Of a stretch of 64,000 bases of DNA, positions 50,203 through 60,018 are shown piece by piece. How positions within the stretch are numbered: position 1 is the first letter of the stretch; every line of letters starts with the position of its first letter. A program made the translations under genes and the position numbers. The notes below the pieces were generated by a model, which worked only from the letters and a program-made list of their open reading frames with translations, had not been told where the DNA came from and did not search any database. The DNA is from Polaribacter sp. Hel_I_88 (lineage in GTDB: Bacteria; Bacteroidota; Bacteroidia; Flavobacteriales; Flavobacteriaceae), in the NCBI RefSeq assembly GCF_000687935.1, contig NZ_JHZZ01000001.1, forward strand, positions 744,001 to 808,000, given 5' to 3'.

Positions 50203-52512
50203 TTATTCAATAGTTATCTTTTGCACGAGTTTTGTTGCCGAATTTCCACCTACAAAAAGTTGAAATTCTCCAGCTTCTACTTCCCATTTTTTATTGATGG
50301 TATAAAACTGAAGCACCTCTTTATCAATAGTAAAAGAAACCGTTTTTGTTTCACCAGCATTTAAAGAAATTTTCTCAAAACCTTTTAATTCTTTTACAGG
50401 TCTTACAATACTTGCTACTAAATCTCTTATATATAATTGTACAACTTCTTCTCCAGCAATATTTCCTGAATTTGTAACATCTACAGAAAGTGTAATTTTT
50501 TCTTCGGATGACATTGTTGCTTTATCAACCTTTATAGTATCGTAAGAAAACGTAGTATAACTTAACCCAAATCCAAAAGGAAATAGTGGCCATTTTTCTA
50601 CATCTGTGTAGCCTGCATACGTTACGTGTTTTGGGTGATAAGGTCTTCCTGTGTTTTTTTGATTGTAATATAATGGCTCTTGCCCAACATTTCTTGGAAA
50701 CGAAACTGGTAATTTTGCTGACGGATTATAATCGCCAAACAACACATCTGCAATACCATTGCCTGACTCTGAACCTAATTGCCAAGTCACTAAAATTGCT
50801 GGTAAAATTTCGTTTGCACGTGTTAAATCCATGGGTCTTCCATTAGATAAAACCAACACAATATTTTTATTGACTTTGTAAACAGCTTCTAGTAATTCAT
50901 TTTGAAAACCAGCAAACCCAATATCAACTTGACTTCTTCCTTCACCTGTTTGAAACGCATCTTCGCCAATTGCTAAGAAAACAACTTCTGCTTTTTTAGC
51001 AGCTGCAACAGCTTTTGCAATTCCGTTTTTATTTTCGGTATTTATTTTTAAAGGATGTAAAAATTGCCTCTGACCTGGGGCAACTGTCGGAATTAACAAA
51101 TCGACTCCTTTTTCAACATAAATTTTAGTGTTTTCATCAACTTTAGCTTTTACACCTTCTAATAAAGAAACCGCTGAATTATACTCGCCTTTTCCTCTCC
51201 AATTACCTAAAGGTTGATTTTTATTATCACCAAAAGGACCAATAATTGCGATACTTTTTACACTTTTAGAAATTGGTAAAATTGCATTATCGTTCTTTAA
51301 TAATACAATCGATTTTTTTGCAGCATCTCTTGCAACTGCTAAATGTTCTGGCGTATAAATATCGGTTTTCTCTTTTTCTTCATCACAATATTTATAAGGA
51401 TCATCAAACAAACCTAATTTAAATTTTACACGTAAAATACGTTTAACAGCATCATCTAAATATGCTAGAGAAATTTTATTTTCTTCTAATAAAGTTGCTA
51501 AAGAAGCTTCATAAGCATACGATTCCATATCCATATCACTCCCTGCATTTAGGGCAATTTCTGCTGCATGTTTTTTATCTCTTGCGAATCCATGGGATTT
51601 CATTTCTCCAATAGAACCCCAATCCGAAACTATAAAACCACTCCAATTCCAATCTCCTTTTAAAATATCTCTTTGCAATGCTCTGTGTCCTGTTGCAGGA
51701 ATTCCATCAATATCATTAAAAGAATTCATAAAAGTGGCAACACCCGCTTTTGCAGCTGCTTTAAAAGGTGGTAAAATCATATTGTGCAATTCGAATTCAC
51801 CCACTGTAACTGTACTATATTCTCTACCAGCTTCTGCAAAACCATACCCAGCAAAATGTTTTGCACAGGCAGCAATTGTATTTTCATTAGCCAAATCAGT
51901 TCCTTGAAAACCTTGAATTCTTGCCACACCAATTACCGAGTTTAAATATGGGTCTTCTCCTGCACCTTCCATAATTCTACCCCATCTTGCGTCTCTAGAA
52001 ACATCAATCATGGGTGCAAACGTCCAGTTTAAACCAGAAGCAGCAGATTCTTTGGCTGCAATAGTTGCTGATTTTTTCATCAAATCTAAATCCCAACTTG
52101 CACTTTCTCCTAAAGGAATAGGGAAAATAGTTTTTAAACCGTGAATAACATCGTAAGCAAAAATTAAAGGAATTTTTAAGCGCGAATTCTCCATAACCAA
52201 CTCCTGCATTTCTCGAACTCTTGCAACAGAAACTACATTTAAAAGCGAACCTACTTGTCCGTTTTTAATTTTTTCATGTTTATCTCTAGAACTACTTGAA
52301 GAACCTGGCCCTGTTAAAGCTCCACCAACAGAATATTGCACAGTTTGCCCTATTTTTTCTTCTAAAGTCATTAAATTTAAAACAGAATCTACTTTACGTT
52401 CTATTTCTTTATTGAGTGATGAATTTTCGGTTGTGTTCTCTATTTTATTACAACTTAAAAAACCAATACTTACTATAAAAATTATAAGTGAAATTTTTGT
52501 TGATATACGCAT
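50203..52512 (-). CDS. bglX: GH3 beta-glucosidase, periplasmic lipoprotein (BglX-like)
   Basis: This 769-residue exo-acting glycosidase has a lipoprotein-type signal (FLSCNKIE), the GH3 N-terminal barrel (about 35-390) with the nucleophile Asp in GFIVSDWGSIGEM, the GH3 C-terminal sandwich (about 420-630) and a fibronectin III-like end (about 665-765). KHFAGYGFAEAGREY is typical of BglX. It should release glucose from oligosaccharides, here probably beta-1,3-linked ones from laminarin, as the terminal enzyme of the susCD locus. It follows the EEP gene after a gap of 6 bases. Confidence 0.95.
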   Translation of the reverse strand: MRISTKISLIIFIVSIGFLSCNKIENTTENSSLNKEIERKVDSVLNLMTLEEKIGQTVQYSVGGALTGPGSSSSSRDKHEKIKNGQVGSLLNVVSVARVREMQELVMENSRLKIPLIFAYDVIHGLKTIFPIPLGESASWDLDLMKKSATIAAKESAASGLNWTFAPMIDVSRDARWGRIMEGAGEDPYLNSVIGVARIQGFQGTDLANENTIAACAKHFAGYGFAEAGREYSTVTVGEFELHNMILPPFKAAAKAGVATFMNSFNDIDGIPATGHRALQRDILKGDWNWSGFIVSDWGSIGEMKSHGFARDKKHAAEIALNAGSDMDMESYAYEASLATLLEENKISLAYLDDAVKRILRVKFKLGLFDDPYKYCDEEKEKTDIYTPEHLAVARDAAKKSIVLLKNDNAILPISKSVKSIAIIGPFGDNKNQPLGNWRGKGEYNSAVSLLEGVKAKVDENTKIYVEKGVDLLIPTVAPGQRQFLHPLKINTENKNGIAKAVAAAKKAEVVFLAIGEDAFQTGEGRSQVDIGFAGFQNELLEAVYKVNKNIVLVLSNGRPMDLTRANEILPAILVTWQLGSESGNGIADVLFGDYNPSAKLPVSFPRNVGQEPLYYNQKNTGRPYHPKHVTYAGYTDVEKWPLFPFGFGLSYTTFSYDTIKVDKATMSSEEKITLSVDVTNSGNIAGEEVVQLYIRDLVASIVRPVKELKGFEKISLNAGETKTVSFTIDKEVLQFYTINKKWEVEAGEFQLFVGGNSATKLVQKITIE

Positions 52513-52518
52513 ACTAAA

Positions 52519-53358
52519 TTATTTATTTTGAAATTCTACAAATACAGGAAAATGGTCTGAAGGATATTTTAAATCTTTAGAATCTGTTAAAACCCCGTAT
52601 TTTTTTAGGTTGATATTTGCTTTTTTTGATATAAAAATATAATCGATTCTATTTTTTATAGAATCTTGAAATTTAAAACCATTAAACGTGCCTTCTTGAC
52701 CAAAAGCATTTGCTCCAGCCAATTCTTTAGCATCGTTAAAATTGATTTTTAAATTTGAAATAAGCTCACTTTCTGGAGTTACATTAAAATCGCCCATAAT
52801 TATTACAGGATAATTTTTTGTATTTACTTTTTTGATTTCAGCTTCAATTAATTTCATACCATTTAACTGTGCTTCCTTTCCTTTATGATCTAAGTGCGTG
52901 TTGAAAACCCATATTTTTTCTTCGGAATTTAAAAAACTCATTAATCCATAAGTACAAATTCTTGGATAAGCAGCATCCCAACCTTTTGATATTTTTTCTG
53001 GAGTTTCAGACAACCAAAATGTGCGCTCATTTGAAAAAGAAACTCTTGTGGAATCATAAAAAATTGCAGAATATTCACCAATATTTTTACCATCTCTTGC
53101 TTGTCCAATAAAACTATAAGTAGATAAATTGCTATTGATATCCACCATTTGATTTGGTCTTGCTTCTTGCACTCCAAAAACTGTTGGTTCGTAGAACTTT
53201 ATTTGAGAAATCAAAAAATCTTTTCTTTTTGTCCACGCATTTTCGCCATCGCTTGCAACATCCAAACGTATATTATACGTCATCACTTTTAAACTTTCGG
53301 TTTCTTTTGATGTGCAACTTGCTAAAATCAACAGCAATAACAGTAGTAGGTTTTTCAT
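52519..53358 (-). CDS. Endonuclease/exonuclease/phosphatase family lipoprotein of the PUL
   Basis: This 279-residue protein has a lipoprotein signal (LLLLLLILASCTS, Cys15) and a full EEP domain: VMTYNIRLD, VFGVQEARPNQ, VFNTHLDHKGK, IIMGDFNVTPES, RIDYIFISK and SDHFPVFVEF. In polysaccharide loci EEP proteins often go with GH16 and GH3 genes. A phosphodiesterase action on phosphorylated or glycerophosphoryl-modified glycans fits the GDPD domain of the neighbour, but the substrate is not known. It lies 3 bases after the GDPD-GH16 gene. Confidence 0.92.
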   Translation of the reverse strand: MKNLLLLLLLILASCTSKETESLKVMTYNIRLDVASDGENAWTKRKDFLISQIKFYEPTVFGVQEARPNQMVDINSNLSTYSFIGQARDGKNIGEYSAIFYDSTRVSFSNERTFWLSETPEKISKGWDAAYPRICTYGLMSFLNSEEKIWVFNTHLDHKGKEAQLNGMKLIEAEIKKVNTKNYPVIIMGDFNVTPESELISNLKINFNDAKELAGANAFGQEGTFNGFKFQDSIKNRIDYIFISKKANINLKKYGVLTDSKDLKYPSDHFPVFVEFQNK

Positions 53359-53361
53359 ATT

Positions 53362-54954
53362 TTATTCTTTTTCTTTTTCTTTTTGATAAACTCTAACGTA
53401 CTCAACAACCATTTGTTGTGGAAAAACGGAATCATCAATTCCTTTTCGACCTCCTAACATACCACCAACTGCCACATTTAAAATCAAATAAAATGGTTGA
53501 TCAAAAGGCCATTCTGCAGTAGTTTTATGTTCGTTTTTAAAAGTATTGTAAACAGTATCATTTAAAATAAAGTCCATTTTTTCTGGAGTCCATTCTAAGG
53601 CAAACACATTAAAATCATTATAAGGTTTCTCGATAAAAATACTTCTACCTTGTTCTGTATTTTTGTTATGATTGTAGGCTTTGGTGTGTACCGTTCCAAA
53701 AATAGTATCGTTATTAAAACCAACATGTTCCATAATATCAATTTCACCAGCTTCTGGCCAGCCAACTTCGGTTTTATTTTCGCCTAACATCCAAATTGCA
53801 GGCCATAAACCTACGCCTTCTGGAAGTTTTGCTTTAATTTCAAAACGTCCATATTTCCAAGAAGCTAAATCTTTTGTAGTTAACCTTGCAGCAGTATACT
53901 TTCCTGTTTTACGTTCGGCTGCATATTTTTTCCAACTTTTCTTTAAAAATTCTGGATTTCCATAATCTTTATTGACAATTGTTTCTATGTGAGTTTCTAT
54001 AATTAATTTTCCATCTTCTACTCTCGTGTTTTTTAAACTATCTGTATAATATTGTTCTTCTTGGTTTGCTATAAAACCATAATCATATCCCCATTTTGCT
54101 GGGTCTGGCTTGCCTTTGTAATTAAACTCATCACTCCAAACTAATGAATATCCTTTTTGAAGTGGCGATTTTTTGATCCTCTGAAAAACCAATTCTGGCT
54201 CATTTGTAGTGATGTAATCAAATTCATTTGCTAACAACCAATCTATATCTTCTGCAGAATTTGCTGTCCAGGCATTTAAAGTGATTCCTAAGTTTTTTGC
54301 TTCTTGAATTTGTTGTGGTTTAATTTTAAGTTTATACACCAAATAATCTAACCCTGAAATTCCTGCTTCTTTTAAAAATTCTGGAGATTTAGAACCATCT
54401 AAATATTGGGTTTTTGCAGTTGGCTTTTTCTCAACAATTCTCTTTAAAATATCCAAGCTAAAACTAATATAAGAATGGATGTAGTTTTCTGCTTTTACCT
54501 CATCCACTAAGGCTAAAACTTTGTCTGTAATAAAAATATTTTTTTCTTTGGTTGCTCTTGGTTTAATTTCTAAAACCAAACCAGTTGAAGCATTATTGTC
54601 CATTCCTGCTAACAAATACTCTTTTAAAGTAGGCAGTTTTTCTCCATTAAAAAGAGGTGATTTTGCTAATTCTTCGTAATTGGTTTCTTCGATGATTAAA
54701 TCGTTATAATCATGATCATGAGTTACAATTAAAATATTGTCTTTGGTAATTCTAACATCAAATTCAGAACCCGTACATTTTAAGTTGATAGCTTCTTTTA
54801 AAGCTGCAATTGAATTTTCTGGAAGGTTTTTAGCTTTCCATGCACCTCTATGAGCTACCACAGGATTTTCTGCAAATTCTATCTTTTTATCAGGTAAAAA
54901 ATTATTACAAGAAAAAAATAAAAGAGCTATAATAAATATTGATACAAAGCGCAT
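53362..54954 (-). CDS. GDPD-GH16 fusion lipoprotein (glycerophosphodiesterase plus beta-glucanase)
   Basis: The 530-residue protein starts at MRFVSIFIIALLFFSCNN, a lipoprotein signal with Cys16; the frame's upstream ATG at 55017 adds non-conserved sequence. Residues 32-265 are a glycerophosphodiester phosphodiesterase domain (VVAHRGAWKAKNLPENS, EFDVRITKD, THDHDYND, LEIKP). Residues about 275-528 are GH16 (VWSDEFNYKGKPDPAKW, catalytic GEIDIMEHVG near 400-408, WTPEKMDFILND). GH16 of this type cleaves beta-1,3- or beta-1,3/1,4-glucan internally. A fusion with GDPD is uncommon and suggests a glycan carrying glycerophosphate, or two separate periplasmic duties. It lies between susD and the EEP gene. 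Confidence 0.93.
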   Translation of the reverse strand: MRFVSIFIIALLFFSCNNFLPDKKIEFAENPVVAHRGAWKAKNLPENSIAALKEAINLKCTGSEFDVRITKDNILIVTHDHDYNDLIIEETNYEELAKSPLFNGEKLPTLKEYLLAGMDNNASTGLVLEIKPRATKEKNIFITDKVLALVDEVKAENYIHSYISFSLDILKRIVEKKPTAKTQYLDGSKSPEFLKEAGISGLDYLVYKLKIKPQQIQEAKNLGITLNAWTANSAEDIDWLLANEFDYITTNEPELVFQRIKKSPLQKGYSLVWSDEFNYKGKPDPAKWGYDYGFIANQEEQYYTDSLKNTRVEDGKLIIETHIETIVNKDYGNPEFLKKSWKKYAAERKTGKYTAARLTTKDLASWKYGRFEIKAKLPEGVGLWPAIWMLGENKTEVGWPEAGEIDIMEHVGFNNDTIFGTVHTKAYNHNKNTEQGRSIFIEKPYNDFNVFALEWTPEKMDFILNDTVYNTFKNEHKTTAEWPFDQPFYLILNVAVGGMLGGRKGIDDSVFPQQMVVEYVRVYQKEKEKE

Positions 54955-55058
54955 GTGTAAAAATTTAAAGGAAAACAATTTAAAGAAGAAGAGTATCGAA
55001 AAAGTTGGGGGATTCATTTTCGATACTCAGCTTAAAATTAAGGTATTATTTTATAGAT

Positions 55059-56669
55059 TTAATACCCATCATTTTGAGGATAATTAGGCCCTAAAAGATC
55101 TAAATCTTCTTGAAAAATAGGCCAATTAATAAAATGATCTTGCCAGTTTGTTCTTGGATCTTTAGCTCCTAAATTGGCAGGAAAAAACTCTCCATCTCCA
55201 GCATAGGTTCTAATTTGACGGTTGATAACATCTTGACCCATTCTCTTTAAAGTAAACCAACGTTGCCCTTCAAAAGATAGTTCTCTAGCTCTTTCATCTA
55301 AAATTATTTGTTCTGAAACTGTTGTAACTGGAGCTGCATTTGCTCTGGTTCTTATAGCATTGATGTATGGTAAAGGATCTCCTGAAGAACGCATTATAGC
55401 TTCTGCTGCAATTAAATAGGTTTCTGCCAATCGATACACTAAAGCACTAGTTCTATTTCTATAGGATGTTTCATCATCATCTTCTTCGTTAAATTTAATA
55501 CAAGATGGATGCAATCTTTGGTAATATCTTTGGTATTGCACTCCATTTGGATTTGCTGCTGATATTGGTTTATAAATATCAATTGTATCTCCTACATTTT
55601 TACCAGCTGGCAAACTATTTACATCATTATAAAAGTAATTTAACCTAAAGTAGGTATTATCATCTCTAGTATCATTAGGATCTTCAGCTAATAAATCTAA
55701 TAAATAATTATTAGGAATCACTCTAGAAAAACCTCTTCCTCCTTGCTCCAATTCTTCTACTATTCCTGGAATTTGAAAATATTGTGTTACAAAATTTGCA
55801 TTCATCATTGTAACATCTCCTCCACCTAAAAGTTCATTATCTGTTTGTATAACATATAATTGTTCTGAATTATTTTTATTTCCTTTAAAAACATCTGCAG
55901 TTGTTGCCACTAAACTATGAGGACTCAATGGATCTTCGATAACATCTAAAGCTTGTTTTTTTGCTTCATCCCAATTACCTTCCCACATAGCAACTTTTGC
56001 TTTTACGTGTTTTGCTGTTCCTTTAGAAATTCTTCCAAAATTAACATTCCATTGTAAATTATCTACTGCAAATTGTAAATCGCTATTGATTAAAGAGAAA
56101 ATTTCTTCTTTTGTAGAACTTGTTTCCACAACATCGAAAGCATTTTCTACTGTTACAGATTTAGTAGTTACAAATATGTTTTTATACATTCTATATAAAA
56201 AGAAGTAAGAATGTGCTCTAAAAAATTTTGCTTCTGCAATTATTTGGTTTTTTGTTGCTTGGTCTACACCTTCTACAACTTCAGCTGCATTTATAATATC
56301 TGTAGCTTTGTTTGTAATATTATAATAATGTTTCCAGAATAATGTTGATGTTAAGTTTGAGCCAAAATCTACTGGTGAAATACCTCTTTGATATCTACCC
56401 ATTAAACCTGTATAACCAGTTCTACTAAAAACTAAATCTGATCTTGACTGCAATAATACAGCACCCATATAATCTTCATTACCTCTGTCATAACGATCTC
56501 GCTCAAATTTATATAAACTTACCACACCAGATTTTAAACCTTCTTCTGTAGTATAAATATAATCTGCATCTATTAATGTGGTTGGTTGTTCATCTAAATA
56601 ATTTTCACACGACACTACCAAAAACAGAACCGCTAATAGTAATGTGCTTTTTTTAATTTTTGAATACAT
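55059..56669 (-). CDS. susD: RagB/SusD family nutrient-binding lipoprotein
   Basis: This cell-surface glycan-binding protein forms the lid of the SusC channel. The 536 residues start with a lipoprotein signal (LLAVLFLVVSCENYLDEQPTT). The TPR-like helical SusD fold follows, with YYNITNKATDIINAAE, AEAKFFRAHSYFFLYRMYK, RLAETYLIAAEAIMRSSG and a late LDERARELSFEGQRWFTLKRMG. It comes 26 bases after susC and is clearly coupled with it. Confidence 0.95.
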   Translation of the reverse strand: MYSKIKKSTLLLAVLFLVVSCENYLDEQPTTLIDADYIYTTEEGLKSGVVSLYKFERDRYDRGNEDYMGAVLLQSRSDLVFSRTGYTGLMGRYQRGISPVDFGSNLTSTLFWKHYYNITNKATDIINAAEVVEGVDQATKNQIIAEAKFFRAHSYFFLYRMYKNIFVTTKSVTVENAFDVVETSSTKEEIFSLINSDLQFAVDNLQWNVNFGRISKGTAKHVKAKVAMWEGNWDEAKKQALDVIEDPLSPHSLVATTADVFKGNKNNSEQLYVIQTDNELLGGGDVTMMNANFVTQYFQIPGIVEELEQGGRGFSRVIPNNYLLDLLAEDPNDTRDDNTYFRLNYFYNDVNSLPAGKNVGDTIDIYKPISAANPNGVQYQRYYQRLHPSCIKFNEEDDDETSYRNRTSALVYRLAETYLIAAEAIMRSSGDPLPYINAIRTRANAAPVTTVSEQIILDERARELSFEGQRWFTLKRMGQDVINRQIRTYAGDGEFFPANLGAKDPRTNWQDHFINWPIFQEDLDLLGPNYPQNDGY

Positions 56670-56695
56670 AATATTATTTTTTATGATGATTTATA

Positions 56696-59600
56696 TTATA
56701 ATTTAACTTTTACTCCAAAAGTAAACGCTGTTGCATCTGGATAACCAGTATCTGCATTAGAAAACGTACTTCTAATATTAACCTCTGGACTGTACCCAAT
56801 ATAATCTGTATTTGTAAACAAATTGGTACCAGTAATATATACTTTAATTTGGTCTAATTGTAACTTAGTAGTTAGTGCATCTGGTAAAGTATATCCTAAA
56901 CTTACAGTTCTTAATCTTAGATAAGACGCATCTTTAATTGCTAATGAATTTAAGTATTGAGGAGCTGCATCAAAATTTGCTCTTGGAAATGTTGTTGATG
57001 GATTCTCTGGAGTATAATAGGGTACTTTAACCCCATTTAATTTTCCTGAAATAGTTCCTCCATTATTAAAGTCTGATAAAAATGGATTTACTTTTGTTGC
57101 TCCTTCTACTGCATAGAAATCTAAAAATAAATCAAAGCCTTTGTATTGCATAGTCGATGAAAAAGATGCAAACCAATCTGGATTTGGATCTGTAAAAACT
57201 CTATCTTCTTGCGTTATTTTTCCATCAGGAACTCCTGTTAAATTTCCATCTGCATCCACACCATTTGTGTCTCTAATTTTAATATCTCCAGGCCTTAAAT
57301 CTGTTTGTGTAAGAGCAGAATCTGGATTGGCTTGTGGTGCATTTGCAAAATCATCTCCTTCTTGCCAAATACCATCAAATTGATATTGTCTTAAAACATT
57401 GGTTGGTTGCCCAACATAATAATTATAAGCATCATCTTCTAAAATAGCGTTTCCTTCACCATCATTATATAAAGATAATAATTCGTTTTTATTATTAGAC
57501 CAAATTGTAGAAACTGACCATCTAAAATCATCATTATTAATTAAATTTGCTGTTAAGCTTAATTCTAAACCAGAGTTTTTAGCTTCACCTGCATTAAAGA
57601 ATGTAAATTGATAACCAGTTGTAGAAGGCACTCCTCTTCTTAACAATAAATTAGAAGTTACTTGATCATAATATTCTATACTACCGGATAAAAATCTATC
57701 AAAAACAGAAAAATCTAAACCAATATTTAACGTTGTTATTCTTTCATGCTCTAAACTTGGGTTTGGTAAAATTACCGAAGGTGAATACCCAGAAGCAGAT
57801 TGACCATCAAAAATATAATTTTGCCCTTCTGCAGTAAACAAAGAAGTGTATGGTGTACTTAACGAATTAATTAAAGAACCATAGGTTACTCTTAATTTCA
57901 ATTCTTGAATTTTCTCTAAATTTTGAATAAACTCCTCATTATGTGCTTTCCAAGAAAGACCAATTGCTGGGTTTGTAGTCCATTTAAAATCTGCTGCATT
58001 TACAGAAGAACCATCTCTTCTTACAGTACCAACTATTTGGTATTTGTTCAAGAAATCGTAACGAGCTCTTGCCATGTAAGATAAATTTCTTGTTTTTGTT
58101 TTATTACGAAAAACATCCACACCTCCAATAGCATTGGTAATTCCATCATACCCTAAGCTTTCGTTAGGAAAACCTCTACCTTCCGTAAAAGTTTGGGTAA
58201 ACTTATTCTCATCCATAGTTTGCACCAATGTTAGGTTGAAAATATTATCTGGATTAAACTCTTTATTGTATGTTAAAATGTTTTCAATAAAAAATGCTTC
58301 TCTTAATTGATTGTCTATCCTAGCAATTCCTCTATCAGAATCTCCTGCACTACTTAAAGAAGATTGATATTGACCTCTTTCTGAAGTTTTTCTAGTTAAA
58401 GAAGTTGTTAATTGATATTTTAAATCATCAGTAATTTGATACGTTGGTATAAAGTTTACCACAAAATCATTTCCTTTTTCATCATGATCTTGTTCTCTTA
58501 AATTCCACAAAGGATTAATTGCAGTACCATCCTCACCACTTGGGAAACGAGTTATAGTTCCATCATCATTATAAGCTCTTCCTAAAGGAGATGTTGTAAT
58601 AACATTTACATTTGCAGCTCTTTCAGATAAATCATTTAAAATGTTAATATCAAATCTTGCTGAAATTTTATCTGTTATTTTTTGATCTACATTTAAACGT
58701 AAATTTTTTCTTGTGTAGTTAGATGAGGGTATAATACCTTCTTCATTAAAATAACTAATACTTCCATAAACTTTGGTCATTTCTGTACCACCAACAATGC
58801 TTAAAGAATGGCTATTTACAATACCAGGAGCTACTAACTCTTCTTCCCAATCTACAAATTCGTTATTATTGATTGCATTTAATTCAATAGCACTAAAAAT
58901 ATCTGCATCATTTGGATATTCATCATTTGCATTCGTAGATCTTACTGCTTCTCTTCTTAATTGTGCAAATTCTTGACCACTATAAACGTCAAAATTTCTT
59001 TCTAACGTTTTTGTTGTTAAAAATCCATGGTAAGAGACGTTTACTTTATTGTTCCCACCTCTTTTAGTAGTAATTAAAATTACACCATTAGAACCTTTGG
59101 CTCCATAAATTGCTTGAGCAGAAGCATCTTTTAAAACTTCAATAGATTCTATATCATCTGGATTAATATCTTCGATACCACCTTCTCTTATAATACCATC
59201 TACCACATAAATTCCACTTACATTTCCTTCAATAGAACTTCTACCTCTTAATAAGATTTCTGAGGTTCCTCCAGGTCTTAAAGAACCTCCACCAACATCT
59301 ACTTGTAAACCAGACACTCTACCTCTTAACATTTCTGTTACATCAGATGTTGGAGTTGCAGTTGCTTTCGATAAATCTGCTTTTGCAACAGCACCAACTA
59401 AATCGCTTCTTTTTCTAGTTCCATAACCCACAACTATAATTTCATCTAAAGAATTTTCTTCTGGTAAAATAGTTACTTTTATAGGACTTGTTGTAATAGC
59501 AACTTCTTTAGTTTTATAACCCAAATAAGCTATAATTAAAGTTTTAGCATTTTCACTTACTGTTAGTGAAAATTCTCCATCAAAATTTGTGGAGGTTCCT

Positions 59601-59764
59601 TTTGTTGTTCCTTTTATTGAAACAGACGCTCCAGGCAAAGGCATGCCAGATTCATCTAAAACTGTTCCTTTTATTGTTTTTTGTGCAAAAGCTGAAATGC
59701 TGAATGCAAAAAAGAACAAAAAAGCTACCACTATTTGTTTTCTTTGATTAATTGTTTTGACCAT
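56696..59764 (-). CDS. susC: SusC/RagA family TonB-linked outer-membrane transporter
   Basis: SusC imports oligosaccharides across the outer membrane using TonB. The 1022 residues comprise a signal peptide ending SAFAQ, a CarboxypepD_reg-like domain (about 30-105, GMPLPGASVSIKGTTKGTSTNFDGEFSL), the plug (about 110-225, from LDEIIVVGYGTRKRSDLVGAV to IEVLKDASAQAIYGAKGSNGVILITTK) and a 22-strand barrel ending FTFGVKVKL. It lies with its SusD partner in a locus with GH16 and GH3 enzymes, so the substrate is probably laminarin-like beta-glucan. Confidence 0.97.
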   Translation of the reverse strand: MVKTINQRKQIVVAFLFFFAFSISAFAQKTIKGTVLDESGMPLPGASVSIKGTTKGTSTNFDGEFSLTVSENAKTLIIAYLGYKTKEVAITTSPIKVTILPEENSLDEIIVVGYGTRKRSDLVGAVAKADLSKATATPTSDVTEMLRGRVSGLQVDVGGGSLRPGGTSEILLRGRSSIEGNVSGIYVVDGIIREGGIEDINPDDIESIEVLKDASAQAIYGAKGSNGVILITTKRGGNNKVNVSYHGFLTTKTLERNFDVYSGQEFAQLRREAVRSTNANDEYPNDADIFSAIELNAINNNEFVDWEEELVAPGIVNSHSLSIVGGTEMTKVYGSISYFNEEGIIPSSNYTRKNLRLNVDQKITDKISARFDINILNDLSERAANVNVITTSPLGRAYNDDGTITRFPSGEDGTAINPLWNLREQDHDEKGNDFVVNFIPTYQITDDLKYQLTTSLTRKTSERGQYQSSLSSAGDSDRGIARIDNQLREAFFIENILTYNKEFNPDNIFNLTLVQTMDENKFTQTFTEGRGFPNESLGYDGITNAIGGVDVFRNKTKTRNLSYMARARYDFLNKYQIVGTVRRDGSSVNAADFKWTTNPAIGLSWKAHNEEFIQNLEKIQELKLRVTYGSLINSLSTPYTSLFTAEGQNYIFDGQSASGYSPSVILPNPSLEHERITTLNIGLDFSVFDRFLSGSIEYYDQVTSNLLLRRGVPSTTGYQFTFFNAGEAKNSGLELSLTANLINNDDFRWSVSTIWSNNKNELLSLYNDGEGNAILEDDAYNYYVGQPTNVLRQYQFDGIWQEGDDFANAPQANPDSALTQTDLRPGDIKIRDTNGVDADGNLTGVPDGKITQEDRVFTDPNPDWFASFSSTMQYKGFDLFLDFYAVEGATKVNPFLSDFNNGGTISGKLNGVKVPYYTPENPSTTFPRANFDAAPQYLNSLAIKDASYLRLRTVSLGYTLPDALTTKLQLDQIKVYITGTNLFTNTDYIGYSPEVNIRSTFSNADTGYPDATAFTFGVKVKL

Positions 59765-59821
59765 CGTAAATGATTTTTGGTTTTAATTATTTGCCGAAAT
59801 TATGAACGTCTAATTGTAACG

Positions 59822-59855
59822 ACATTAACATAACATTAACTTAGAATCAAATATA
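59822..59855 (-). promoter_or_regulatory. susC promoter box and direct repeats
   Basis: TATATTTG on the minus strand (59848-59855) fits the -7 consensus. Just downstream TTAATGT occurs twice (GTTAATGTTATGTTAATG, 59823-59840), a possible regulator site at the transcription start. The 254-base gap 59765-60018 holds nothing else clear. Confidence 0.5.
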
Positions 59856-60018
59856 TGTTTATAATTAAGCTTGTAGTGTTAATTTAACCTTTACAAAAAA
59901 CCTACTTATTATCAATTTATCAAAAAACACTATTAAATATAAGGAAATTGATATTTTTAATAGGATATAAAAATATAAAACATAAAAATGTAGAGGTGAT
60001 GTAGAGGTGGTTTACAAG

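Noticed and set aside
50203..59764. Alginate utilisation for the susCD locus, because a PL7 lyase is in the window
   Set aside because: The lyase is over 44 kb away, the locus encodes GH16 and GH3 enzymes, and the lyase palindrome is not found at the susC promoter.
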